A stretch of DNA of 16,771 bases from Clostridiales bacterium UBA3953 (GTDB lineage: Bacteria > Bacillota > Clostridia > Oscillospirales > CAG-272): the NCBI GenBank assembly GCA_002385415.1, contig DGDL01000095.1, positions 16,613 through 33,383 of the forward strand, read 5' to 3'. The translations under genes and the position numbers were made by a program. The notes below the pieces were generated by a model, which made no database searches, was not told the origin of the DNA, and saw only the letters and a program-made list of their open reading frames with translations. Of this stretch, positions 6,163 through 13,372 are shown piece by piece (position 1 is the stretch's first letter; every line of letters starts with the position of its first letter).

Positions 6163-6999
6163 ATGACAGTCGGTATTGTCGGATTGGGCCTGATAGGCGG
6201 CTCAATGGCAAAAGGCATCAAAGCGCGCACCTCGCACACAGTTTATGGCATCGACATAAGCAGCGAAACAATGCTGCTTGCAAGGATTTGCGGCGCCATA
6301 GACGGCTCGCTCGACGAAAACACCATGGCCGAGTGCGATTTATTTCTGCTTGCGCTCCGTCCCGGTGCGGCAGTAGAGTGGGTTCGCGCAAACGCCAAAA
6401 AAATCTCCCCAAAAGCCACACTCGTTGACCTTTGCGGTGTAAAGCGCAGCGTCTGCTCGGAACTTGCGCCCATCGCCGCAGAGCATGGGTTTCAGTATAT
6501 CGGCGGTCACCCGATGGCGGGACGCGAGGTCGGCGGATTTGTTAATTCACGTACCGATCTTTTCGACGGTGCGTCGATGATCCTCACGCCCGACGCGCGC
6601 ACGTCTCCCGGTCTGCTGGAAACGCTCAAAAATTTCTTTCTGGACATAGGGTTCGGGCAAATAACTTACACCACTCCCGAAGAACATGACCGCATTATAG
6701 CGCTCACCTCGCAGCTTGCGCATATTGTATCAAACGCTTATGTCAAGTCGCCCGAGGCACAGAAGCGGCGCGGATTTTCGGCCGGCAGCTTCAAGGACTT
6801 GACGCGCGTCGCAAGGCTTGACGAGGACATGTGGACAGAGCTGTTTGTTGCCAACGCCGACAATCTGACCCAGCAGCTCGAATTTCTCATCAATAGTCTC
6901 GGCGAATATCTGGACGCCCTGCGTGCTGGCGATGCCGAGAGGCTGAGAGAACTTTTGCGCGACGGGCGTCTGAAAAAAGCATCGGCGGGCGGTGACTGA
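6163..6999 (+). CDS. tyrA: prephenate dehydrogenase
   Basis: A 278-residue NAD(P)-dependent enzyme that oxidatively decarboxylates prephenate to 4-hydroxyphenylpyruvate, the Tyr branch. The Rossmann motif is GLGLIGGS at 7-14, with an acidic residue after the second strand (YGIDIS) that favours NAD. The catalytic region GGHPMAGREVGGF holds H116. The protein ends soon after the helical dimerisation domain and has no C-terminal ACT domain, unlike the longer Bacillus-type TyrA, so direct Tyr inhibition through an ACT domain is not expected. It begins 30 bases after aroF with a GAGGG site. Its stop is one base before the preferred aroB start. Confidence 0.95.
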   Translation: MTVGIVGLGLIGGSMAKGIKARTSHTVYGIDISSETMLLARICGAIDGSLDENTMAECDLFLLALRPGAAVEWVRANAKKISPKATLVDLCGVKRSVCSELAPIAAEHGFQYIGGHPMAGREVGGFVNSRTDLFDGASMILTPDARTSPGLLETLKNFFLDIGFGQITYTTPEEHDRIIALTSQLAHIVSNAYVKSPEAQKRRGFSAGSFKDLTRVARLDEDMWTELFVANADNLTQQLEFLINSLGEYLDALRAGDAERLRELLRDGRLKKASAGGD

Positions 7000-7000
7000 T

Positions 7001-8074
7001 ATGGCTGTGATTCAAGTTTCTGCGGGTGGCGGCAAAGGGTACGACGTAACAGTTGAGCGCGGCTCGCTGAACCGCTGTGGCGAGCTGCTCGCTCCGCTGT
7101 TTCCAGGCAGCAAGATAGCAGTCATAACCGATACAAACGTCGCCCGTGTTTATCTTGAGGATGTGCAAAGCTCGCTCGAGCAAGCCGGCTTTGAGACATG
7201 CTCCTATGCCTTCGCTGCCGGGGAAAAATCGAAAAATCTTTCCACTTTATCAAATATATTGGAGTTTCTCGCCGACAGCGGCTTGACGCGCACCGACGCT
7301 ATCGTAGCTCTCGGCGGAGGCGTGGTCGGCGATATTGCGGGCTTTGCGGCGGGCTGCTATCTGCGCGGCATCAAGTATGCGCAAATCCCCACGACACTGC
7401 TCGCCTTTGTCGACTCGGCAGTCGGAGGCAAAACCGCCGTTGACCTGCGTGCAGGCAAGAACTTGGCCGGATTGTTCAACCCTCCCTCAGCCGTTGTTGC
7501 CGACCCCGGCTGTCTTGATACACTTTCTGACGAAATTCTGTCGGACGGCGCGGCGGAGGCAGTTAAGACCGGCATTCTCGACGGCGAGGTGCTGTTTTCG
7601 CTTGTCGAGAAAGGCGAAATCAGACAAAACGCTGAGAAAATTATCGAGCTGTGCATTTTATATAAAGCCAAAATTGTCGGCATGGACGAGTTTGAGCGCG
7701 GCCTGCGCAAACTTCTCAACCTCGGCCACACAGTGGGTCACGCGATTGAGAAGCTATCCGGCTACAAAATCCCGCACGGGCAATCCGTTGCGATGGGAAT
7801 CGGTGTTATCACGCGCGCCGCTGTGCGCCTGGGCATGTGCCCGCACTCCGACTGTGCGAGGATAATCTCTGCATTGAGCGCATGCGGGCTGCCGACCGAA
7901 ACATTTTACGGCGCGTCCGAGCTTGCCGGTGCTTCGCTTGCCGACAAAAAGCGCTCGGGGAGCACTATCACGCTTGTCATGCCCCGCGCTATCGGAAACT
8001 GCGAGCTGCTTGACATACCTGTTTCCGACCTACAAGGTATAATTGAAAAGGGCCTTTGCCCAATGGAGGAGTAG
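7001..8074 (+). CDS. aroB: 3-dehydroquinate synthase
   Basis: A 357-residue enzyme converting DAHP to 3-dehydroquinate, the second shikimate step, using NAD and a divalent metal. The NAD-binding region contains GGGVVGDIAGF, followed by IPTTLLAFVDSAVGGKT. Predicted metal ligands are E186 (GAAEAVK), H243 (NLGHTVGH) and H259 (IPHGQSV); the spacing of 16 between the two histidines fits the family. I chose the ATG at 7001, one base after the tyrA stop. A GTG at 6992 would overlap tyrA and add three residues, and cannot be excluded. The gene is tightly packed between tyrA and aroA. Confidence 0.96.
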   Translation: MAVIQVSAGGGKGYDVTVERGSLNRCGELLAPLFPGSKIAVITDTNVARVYLEDVQSSLEQAGFETCSYAFAAGEKSKNLSTLSNILEFLADSGLTRTDAIVALGGGVVGDIAGFAAGCYLRGIKYAQIPTTLLAFVDSAVGGKTAVDLRAGKNLAGLFNPPSAVVADPGCLDTLSDEILSDGAAEAVKTGILDGEVLFSLVEKGEIRQNAEKIIELCILYKAKIVGMDEFERGLRKLLNLGHTVGHAIEKLSGYKIPHGQSVAMGIGVITRAAVRLGMCPHSDCARIISALSACGLPTETFYGASELAGASLADKKRSGSTITLVMPRAIGNCELLDIPVSDLQGIIEKGLCPMEE

Positions 8075-8075
8075 C

Positions 8076-9329
8076 ATGACCGCAAAAATCCTGCCTGCGC
8101 CGCTGTGCGGCAAAATTTCGGCCGTAACCTCCAAATCGGATGCACACCGGTTGCTTATTTGCGCCGCACTGGCAGACCGGCCGACAAAAATAACAATGAA
8201 CGGCATATCCGACGATATAAACGTCACAATTTCGTGCCTGCGCGCGCTCGGTGCGGAAATTACCGCCGAGCCGAACGGAGTACTGGTCGAACCGATCGGT
8301 GCTGTTGCGCCTGCTCCATTGCTTGACTGCATAGAAAGCGGCTCGTCGCTGCGGTTCCTGCTCCCGGTCGCGGCGGCACTCGGCGCAAATGCAACGTTTA
8401 TCGGTCGCGGGCGGCTGCCCGAGCGTCCGATAGGAGAGCTGGCTGCCCAACTCGCGCTGCACGGTGTGAATTTCTCGTCTGATAAGCTGCCGCTTGAGAT
8501 TTCTGGCAGACTTTCGGGCGGTGAGTTTTCGCTGCCGGGAGACGTCAGCTCGCAATTTGTCACCGGACTGCTGCTTGCGCTCCCGCTTTGCGGCGGGGGC
8601 ACCATTAGGATTACAACCCCGCTTGAGTCGGCGCCTTATGTGGATATAACATGTGCGGTCATGGAGCGTTTCGGTGTGAGCGTGACAAAAGGCGACGGGT
8701 TTTTCACCGTTTTGCCCGGGTCCGCGTATCGTTCGCCCGGAAAGATTCAAGCCGAGGGCGACTGGTCAGGCGCGGCATTCTTCCTTGCGGCCGGCGCACT
8801 TTCAGGCGAGGTGACCGTTACCGGACTGAGCCGTCGTTCGCCTCAAGGTGACAAAGCCATCGCTTCTTTGCTGTGCAGTTTCGGCGCGGAGGTTGAGATT
8901 GATGACAGCGAGGTCACCGCGCGCCATGTCGGCAGCCTTCGCGCCTGCGAAATAGACGTGTCTGAGATACCGGACCTTTTGCCTGTGCTTGCGGTTGTGG
9001 CGTCCGCCGCGAAAGGGAAAACGGTTTTCACAGGCTGCCGTCGGCTAAGACTTAAAGAAAGCGACCGCATTGCCTCAACCGCAGCTATGATACGCTCGCT
9101 CGGAGGGGTGGTCGAAGAAAATGACGACGGCATGGTCGTCACCGGCACCACGCTCACCGGCGGATGTGTGGACAGCTTCGGCGACCATCGCATAGCGATG
9201 TCTGCTGCCGTCGCCGCAACGGTGTGCCGCGGCAAAGTCGAGATATCCAACCCGATGTGCGTTTCAAAGTCATATCCGGATTTTTATGCCGAATACAAAA
9301 AACTCGGAGGTGTCGCACTTGGCGTCTGA
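8076..9329 (+). CDS. aroA: 3-phosphoshikimate 1-carboxyvinyltransferase (EPSP synthase)
   Basis: A 417-residue EPSP synthase that joins shikimate-3-phosphate and PEP, the sixth shikimate step. Recognisable parts are SKSDAHRLLICAALA near the N-terminus, SGSSLRFLLP (PEP site, with the glycine of the sensitive-type enzyme retained), EGDWSGAAFFLAAGAL, IPDLLP with D300, and RLKESDR with E328. The ATG at 8076 follows the aroB stop by one base and has a perfect GGAGGAG site (8065-8071). An upstream in-frame TTG at 8043 lies within aroB and is not needed. The 3' end overlaps aroC by 11 bases. Confidence 0.96.
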   Translation: MTAKILPAPLCGKISAVTSKSDAHRLLICAALADRPTKITMNGISDDINVTISCLRALGAEITAEPNGVLVEPIGAVAPAPLLDCIESGSSLRFLLPVAAALGANATFIGRGRLPERPIGELAAQLALHGVNFSSDKLPLEISGRLSGGEFSLPGDVSSQFVTGLLLALPLCGGGTIRITTPLESAPYVDITCAVMERFGVSVTKGDGFFTVLPGSAYRSPGKIQAEGDWSGAAFFLAAGALSGEVTVTGLSRRSPQGDKAIASLLCSFGAEVEIDDSEVTARHVGSLRACEIDVSEIPDLLPVLAVVASAAKGKTVFTGCRRLRLKESDRIASTAAMIRSLGGVVEENDDGMVVTGTTLTGGCVDSFGDHRIAMSAAVAATVCRGKVEISNPMCVSKSYPDFYAEYKKLGGVALGV

Positions 9330-10419
9330 ATTTGGCAGCAAGCTCAAGGTAACGGTGTTCGGCGCCTCGCACGGAATTGCCGTAGGCGCGGTAGCCGACG
9401 GATTTCCTGCCGGAGAGGTGATAGACACCGGGCAGCTCGCGCTTTTCATGGCCAGGCGCAGGCCGGGCAAACCGCTTACCACCGGCCGGCGGGAGGCCGA
9501 CATCCCCGAGCTCGTATCTGGCGTGATACCAGGCAGCCGCGAAGACCAATTAATAACCTGCGCGTCGCCCCTTTGCGCTATAATACGCAACACCGACGCG
9601 CGCCCGTCCGATTACAATGCGTTTGCCGACACGCCGCGTCCCGGCCATGCCGACTTTACAGCCCACATAAAATGGGGCGGCAATGCCGATATGCGCGGCG
9701 GCGGGCATTTTTCGGGCAGGCTAACCGCCCCTATTTGCGCCGTCGGCGGGATTGCGCTGCAAATTCTTGCCCGTCGCGGCATATATGTCGGCGCACATCT
9801 CGACTCGGTCGGCGGAGTGCGCGACGCCAGATTCCCGATAAAACCGGACAAGGCCCTGTTTGATGAAATCGCAGGCAAACCCTTGCCGGTTATAGACGAT
9901 GCAAAGGGCAAGGAGATGCAAAAAGCGATTGCCGCTGCCGCCTCCGAGCTTGATTCGGTCGGCGGAGTGGTGGAATGTGCTGTCACAGGGTTGCCCGCAG
10001 GGCTGGGCGAACCTATGTTTGACGGCGTCGAAAACCTATTTGCGCGGGCCCTTTTCGGAATTCCGGCTGTGAAAGGCATAGAATTCGGCAGCGGGTTTGC
10101 GGGCTCGGTGCTGCGCGGCTCGCAAAACAACGACCCGTTTACCGCTGTAGACGGCAAAATCGAGACCGAAACCAACAACTCTGGCGGTATACTCGGCGGC
10201 ATAACGACCGGAATGCCGGTTGTATTTCGCGTTGCTTTCAAGCCCACACCTACCATAGGACTACCGCAGCGTACTGTCAGTCTTTCGCGCGGCGAGCCCG
10301 CGATACTCGAGGCGCGCGGACGCCATGACCCGTGTGTCGCACTGCGCGCCGTACCGGTCGTCGAGGCTGTGACCGCACTTGTTACATTGGATTTGCTGAT
10401 GTTGTGTGATGTCAAATAA
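9319..10419 (+). CDS. aroC: chorismate synthase
   Basis: A 366-residue FMN-dependent enzyme that converts EPSP to chorismate. I place the start at TTG 9319, giving M-ASEFGSKLKVTVFGASHG; it has a GGAGGTG site 6 bases upstream inside aroA, and the protein then starts like known family members. An ATG at 9286 would add 11 residues inside aroA without a better site. Key histidines are H18 and H110 (RPGHADF). EFGSGF, QNNDPF and NNSGGILGGITTGMP are present. Two deviations are visible: GASHG in place of the signature GESHG, and ITCASPLC where TTGTP-like residues are usual. Both keep the histidines, so the enzyme is probably active. Confidence 0.95.
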   Translation: MASEFGSKLKVTVFGASHGIAVGAVADGFPAGEVIDTGQLALFMARRRPGKPLTTGRREADIPELVSGVIPGSREDQLITCASPLCAIIRNTDARPSDYNAFADTPRPGHADFTAHIKWGGNADMRGGGHFSGRLTAPICAVGGIALQILARRGIYVGAHLDSVGGVRDARFPIKPDKALFDEIAGKPLPVIDDAKGKEMQKAIAAAASELDSVGGVVECAVTGLPAGLGEPMFDGVENLFARALFGIPAVKGIEFGSGFAGSVLRGSQNNDPFTAVDGKIETETNNSGGILGGITTGMPVVFRVAFKPTPTIGLPQRTVSLSRGEPAILEARGRHDPCVALRAVPVVEAVTALVTLDLLMLCDVK

Positions 10420-10426
10420 CGTAATA

Positions 10427-10478
10427 TATAATAAAATGGAATAAAAAAGAAAGGCAACCGGCACAGGCAAGCCGGTTG
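10427..10478 (+). promoter_or_regulatory. possible internal promoter and hairpin before pheA
   Basis: The aroC-pheA gap (71 bp) is the widest in the aro operon. TATAAT at 10427-10432 is preceded by only a weak -35 (TTGTGT, 10402-10407, spacer 19). A perfect 8-bp hairpin, CAACCGGC (10455-10462) with GCCGGTTG (10471-10478), lies 12 bases before the pheA ATG. On the + strand it has no U-tract. On the minus strand it runs into CCTTTCTTTTTT, which would suit a terminator of antisense transcription. Confidence 0.35.
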
Positions 10479-10490
10479 ACGGATAATGCA

Positions 10491-11630
10491 ATGGAAATCA
10501 AAACCTTACGAAACTCCATTGATAATGTAGACGAGAAACTGCTCGATCTATTTATCGAGCGCATAAATTTGTCCGAGCAGGTCGCGGAATATAAACGTGA
10601 GCATGGCTTGCCGCTCACCGACCGCACCCGCGAACGCGAAATATTAAAACGCGTCACCGAGCGCGCGCCCGGCTATGAGCAATACGTTTATAGCTTGTTT
10701 CGCATGCTAATCGAGATGTCAAAAGCCCGTCAGGCCGAGCTGCACAAACCTCAATCCCCGGTCATTGACCTTATAAAAGATGCGCTTGTCCCGGTCGAAA
10801 CAACCTTCCCCCGCTCCGGCAGAATTGCATGTCAGGGTATTGAAGGCTCAAATTCGCAGCTTGCAAGCGAACGGCTGTTCCCACGCGGAAATATTATGTT
10901 CTTTAAAACTTTCGCGGGCGTTTTCAACGCTGTGCAGTCTGGCTTATGCGATTTCGGTGTGTTGCCCGTCGAAAACAGCGTAAACGGTTCGGTGCGCGCC
11001 GTTTATGAGCTGCTTCGACACAAAAAATGCTATATAGTAAGAGGTACAACGCTGCATATCAGGCACGAGCTTTTGGCTTTGCCCGGCGCCGAGCTGTCCG
11101 ATATAACCGAAATCTACTCCCACGAACAGGCGCTCGGCCAATGCTCAAAGTTTATCGCCTCGCTCGGCAGCAAGGTGCGTACAATCCCATGCGAAAACAC
11201 CGCCGTTGCCGCGAAAAGGGTAGCAGAGCTCGGCGACCCGCATATCGCCGCCATATCGTCGGCGCGCTGCGCCCAACTGTACGGGCTTAAGTCGCTGCAC
11301 TCAAACATCCAGGACAGCGACAACAACTATACCCGCTTTGTGTGTATCACGAAAAATCCGGCTATATACGCCGGCTCGAGCCGCATTTGTTTTGTGCTCG
11401 GGTTTGACAGCCGCCCAGGCGCGCTTTCAGAGGTTCTTCTCAGATTCTCGGCGCGCGGCATCAACATGACAAAGCTCGAAAGCTTCCCAGTTGCCGGCGG
11501 CGACTTTGATTTTAACTTTATTTTCGAGCTTGAGGCGTCTGTGCACGAGCCGGGCATTGTCGAGCTTCTAGCCGAGCTTGAGTCCGCTTACCCTGCCTTC
11601 GACTTTTTGGGCTGCTACTCCTATGATTGA
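10491..11630 (+). CDS. pheA: bifunctional chorismate mutase / prephenate dehydratase
   Basis: A 379-residue fusion of three domains. Residues 1 to about 85 are an AroQ-class chorismate mutase with R7, R24, K35 and E48 at the same spacing as the active-site R11, R28, K39 and E52 of the E. coli P-protein. About 105-285 is prephenate dehydratase (ACQGIEGSNSQLA, VLPVENSVNGSV, NNYTRF with T281). The C-terminal ACT domain starts near 300. It produces prephenate for both branches and phenylpyruvate for Phe. The Phe-binding motifs are altered: GALS at 310-313 and ESFP at 330-333 in place of GALV and ESRP. The ATG at 10491 is preferred over a TTG at 10476, which lies in a hairpin. The stop overlaps the aroE/K start by 8 bases. 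Confidence 0.95.
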   Translation: MEIKTLRNSIDNVDEKLLDLFIERINLSEQVAEYKREHGLPLTDRTREREILKRVTERAPGYEQYVYSLFRMLIEMSKARQAELHKPQSPVIDLIKDALVPVETTFPRSGRIACQGIEGSNSQLASERLFPRGNIMFFKTFAGVFNAVQSGLCDFGVLPVENSVNGSVRAVYELLRHKKCYIVRGTTLHIRHELLALPGAELSDITEIYSHEQALGQCSKFIASLGSKVRTIPCENTAVAAKRVAELGDPHIAAISSARCAQLYGLKSLHSNIQDSDNNYTRFVCITKNPAIYAGSSRICFVLGFDSRPGALSEVLLRFSARGINMTKLESFPVAGGDFDFNFIFELEASVHEPGIVELLAELESAYPAFDFLGCYSYD

Positions 11631-12873
11631 CACCGGCGGAAAAATCTACGGACTTGTCGGTCGCAAGCTCGGACACAGCTATTCAGCCCGCATCCATGAA
11701 ATGCTTGGCAACAGCTTATATAGCCTGTACGAGCTCGAACCCGAGCAGCTTGGCGAGTTTGTCCGCCGCCGTGACATAGGCGCGCTCAATGTGACAATCC
11801 CCTACAAAATCGACGTCATGGCGCACCTTGACGTTATTTCACCCGAAGCTGAGAGCATCGGCAGCGTCAACACCGTAGTAAACCGCGGCGGCCGGCTCTA
11901 CGGGTATAATACCGACCTTTTTGGTTTTGATTACACTTTAAGGCGCTCGGGCATATCGCTTTCGGGCAAAAAGGTGCTGATCTTCGGCAGCGGCGACTCA
12001 TCCCAGACTGTACGCGCCTGCGCAAAATCGGCGGGCGCCTCCCAAATTGTCATTATTTCGCGCAGCGGACCTGACAATTACGGCAATCTCGACCGCCATA
12101 AAGACGCGCAGATTCTTATTAACACCACGCCCGTCGGGATGTATCCCGAACCGGACGAAATGCCTTTTGACCCCGCATTCTTCCCCAGCTGCGAGGGGGT
12201 CGCCGACTTAATTTACAATCCGCTGAGAACAAACCTTTTATTGCGCGCGCGCGAGCTCGGACTCCCTTGCGCGGGCGGGCTGCCCATGCTGGTCGCACAG
12301 GCTGTGAAGGCACACGAGCACTTTTTTGACATCTCTGTGCCCGACGACGAGATAGAAAAAGTGCTCTCGAGCCTTGCCCGCTCGGTAGAAAACATCGTGC
12401 TTGTTGGCATGCCGGGCTGCGGGAAGAGCACAACCGGCCGATCGCTCGGCAAACGAACCGGCCGCAAAGTGCTCGATACCGACGAGATGGTCGAACGCTC
12501 TGCCGGAAAATCTATTCCCGATATTTTTGCGCAGGCAGGAGAAGCCGAGTTCCGAGCCATGGAGAAAAAAGCCGTTGCCGAGGCCGGCATGCGTTCGGGA
12601 GCTATAATCGTTACCGGCGGAGGCGTGGTGAAAAATATCGAAAATCTCGCACCCTTACGCCGCAACGGCCGCATTTACATGCTGGACCGGCCGATAGAGC
12701 AGCTTGCTCGCAAAGGTCGCCCGCTTTCGGAAAATGCAGATCTGCACGCACTTGCCGCCGAGCGCCTTCCGCTTTATCTGAAGTTTGCTGACGCGACTGT
12801 TCCGGTCAGCGGCTCTCCCGAGCAGGTGGCGGCAAAAATTCTGGAGGATTTCAATGAAAATTCTGGTTGTTAA
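11623..12873 (+). CDS. aroEK: fused shikimate dehydrogenase / shikimate kinase
   Basis: A 416-residue bifunctional protein. Residues 1 to about 245 are shikimate dehydrogenase (AroE): LGHSYS at 16-21, catalytic K62 in NVTIPYK and D98 in YNTDLFG, SRS as the NADP-phosphate contact, and NTTPVGMYP. The cofactor loop reads GSGDSS (122-127), where GSGGAS-like sequences are usual. Residues 257-416 are shikimate kinase (AroK): Walker A GMPGCGKST with K268, DTDEMVE, TGGGVV and the GRPLS lid. The halves catalyse steps 4 and 5, passing shikimate from one to the other. No stop or frameshift separates them. The ATG at 11623 overlaps the pheA end in ATGATTGA. Confidence 0.93.
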   Translation: MIDTGGKIYGLVGRKLGHSYSARIHEMLGNSLYSLYELEPEQLGEFVRRRDIGALNVTIPYKIDVMAHLDVISPEAESIGSVNTVVNRGGRLYGYNTDLFGFDYTLRRSGISLSGKKVLIFGSGDSSQTVRACAKSAGASQIVIISRSGPDNYGNLDRHKDAQILINTTPVGMYPEPDEMPFDPAFFPSCEGVADLIYNPLRTNLLLRARELGLPCAGGLPMLVAQAVKAHEHFFDISVPDDEIEKVLSSLARSVENIVLVGMPGCGKSTTGRSLGKRTGRKVLDTDEMVERSAGKSIPDIFAQAGEAEFRAMEKKAVAEAGMRSGAIIVTGGGVVKNIENLAPLRRNGRIYMLDRPIEQLARKGRPLSENADLHALAAERLPLYLKFADATVPVSGSPEQVAAKILEDFNENSGC

Positions 12874-13279
12874 CGGCCCGAACATAAACATGCTTGGCAT
12901 CCGCGAACCCGAAATCTACGGCAGCCGCACATATTCCGATCTTGTTGCTCAAATTACAAGCGAGGCTGCAAAGCTGGGTGTAAAGGTCGAGTTTTTCCAA
13001 AGCAACCACGAGGGCGCCATTGTCGACAAAATACAGGAAGCTTACGGCAAAGTCGACGGTATAATTATCAACCCCGCCGCGTACACGCATACCAGCATTG
13101 CCATCGCCGATGCGATAAAAGCGGTGGGGATACCGGCGGTCGAGGTGCATATCTCTGACCCCGATACGCGCGAGGAGTTCAGGCGCGTCTCGTATGTACG
13201 CCCGGCATGTATTGCGACTATAAAGGGCAAGGGATTTGATGGCTACCTCGAGGCGCTACGTATTTTGGCAAAGCGATAG
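12854..13279 (+). CDS. aroQ: 3-dehydroquinate dehydratase, type II
   Basis: A 141-residue type II dehydroquinase, which removes water from 3-dehydroquinate to give 3-dehydroshikimate (step 3). The N-terminus ILVVNGPNINMLGIREPEIYG holds N10, R17 and Y22, the catalytic and lid residues of the family. INPAAYTHTS and EVHISDPDTREEFR follow. Its length is typical of this dodecameric enzyme. The ATG at 12854 has a GGAGG site 6 bases upstream and overlaps the end of the AroE/K gene by 20 bases; the longer in-frame reading from 12785 lies wholly inside the kinase and is rejected. It is the last gene of the aro operon and is followed by a terminator. Confidence 0.96.
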   Translation: MKILVVNGPNINMLGIREPEIYGSRTYSDLVAQITSEAAKLGVKVEFFQSNHEGAIVDKIQEAYGKVDGIIINPAAYTHTSIAIADAIKAVGIPAVEVHISDPDTREEFRRVSYVRPACIATIKGKGFDGYLEALRILAKR

Positions 13280-13285
13280 ATTTAC

Positions 13286-13333
13286 AAAGGACAAGGGAGA
13301 CTTTTATGAAAAAAGTCTCCCCTGTCCTTTTTT
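13286..13333 (+). terminator. strong intrinsic terminator between convergent aro and ilv-leu operons
   Basis: AAAGGACA (13286-13293) pairs with TGTCCTTT (13323-13330). After one A-C mismatch, GGGAGACTTTT (13295-13305) pairs with AAAAGTCTCCC (13311-13321). The loop is 5 nt. Six T follow at 13328-13333, overlapping the stem end. It ends aroQ transcription. From the other side the U-tract is only three long, so it is a weaker terminator for ilvC. Confidence 0.9.
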
Positions 13334-13372
13334 ATATAATGATATCCACCGGCTCCAATTTATTTGGTTAGC

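Noticed and set aside
7989..8750. 253-codon minus-strand frame
   Set aside because: It is opposite aroB and aroA, has no domain signature and is rich in Arg and Gln, as shadow frames in such genes are.
10476..10490. TTG start for pheA
   Set aside because: It lies in the 3' arm of a hairpin and lacks a ribosome binding site; the ATG at 10491 gives the normal chorismate mutase N-terminus.
12785..12853. Upstream start for aroQ
   Set aside because: The added residues are a shifted-frame reading of the kinase domain; ATG 12854 has a good GGAGG site and yields the standard dehydroquinase start.
13295..13333. Small ORF starting at the ATG in the terminator loop
   Set aside because: The ATG is in the loop of a strong terminator, has no plausible role and would overlap the U-tract.
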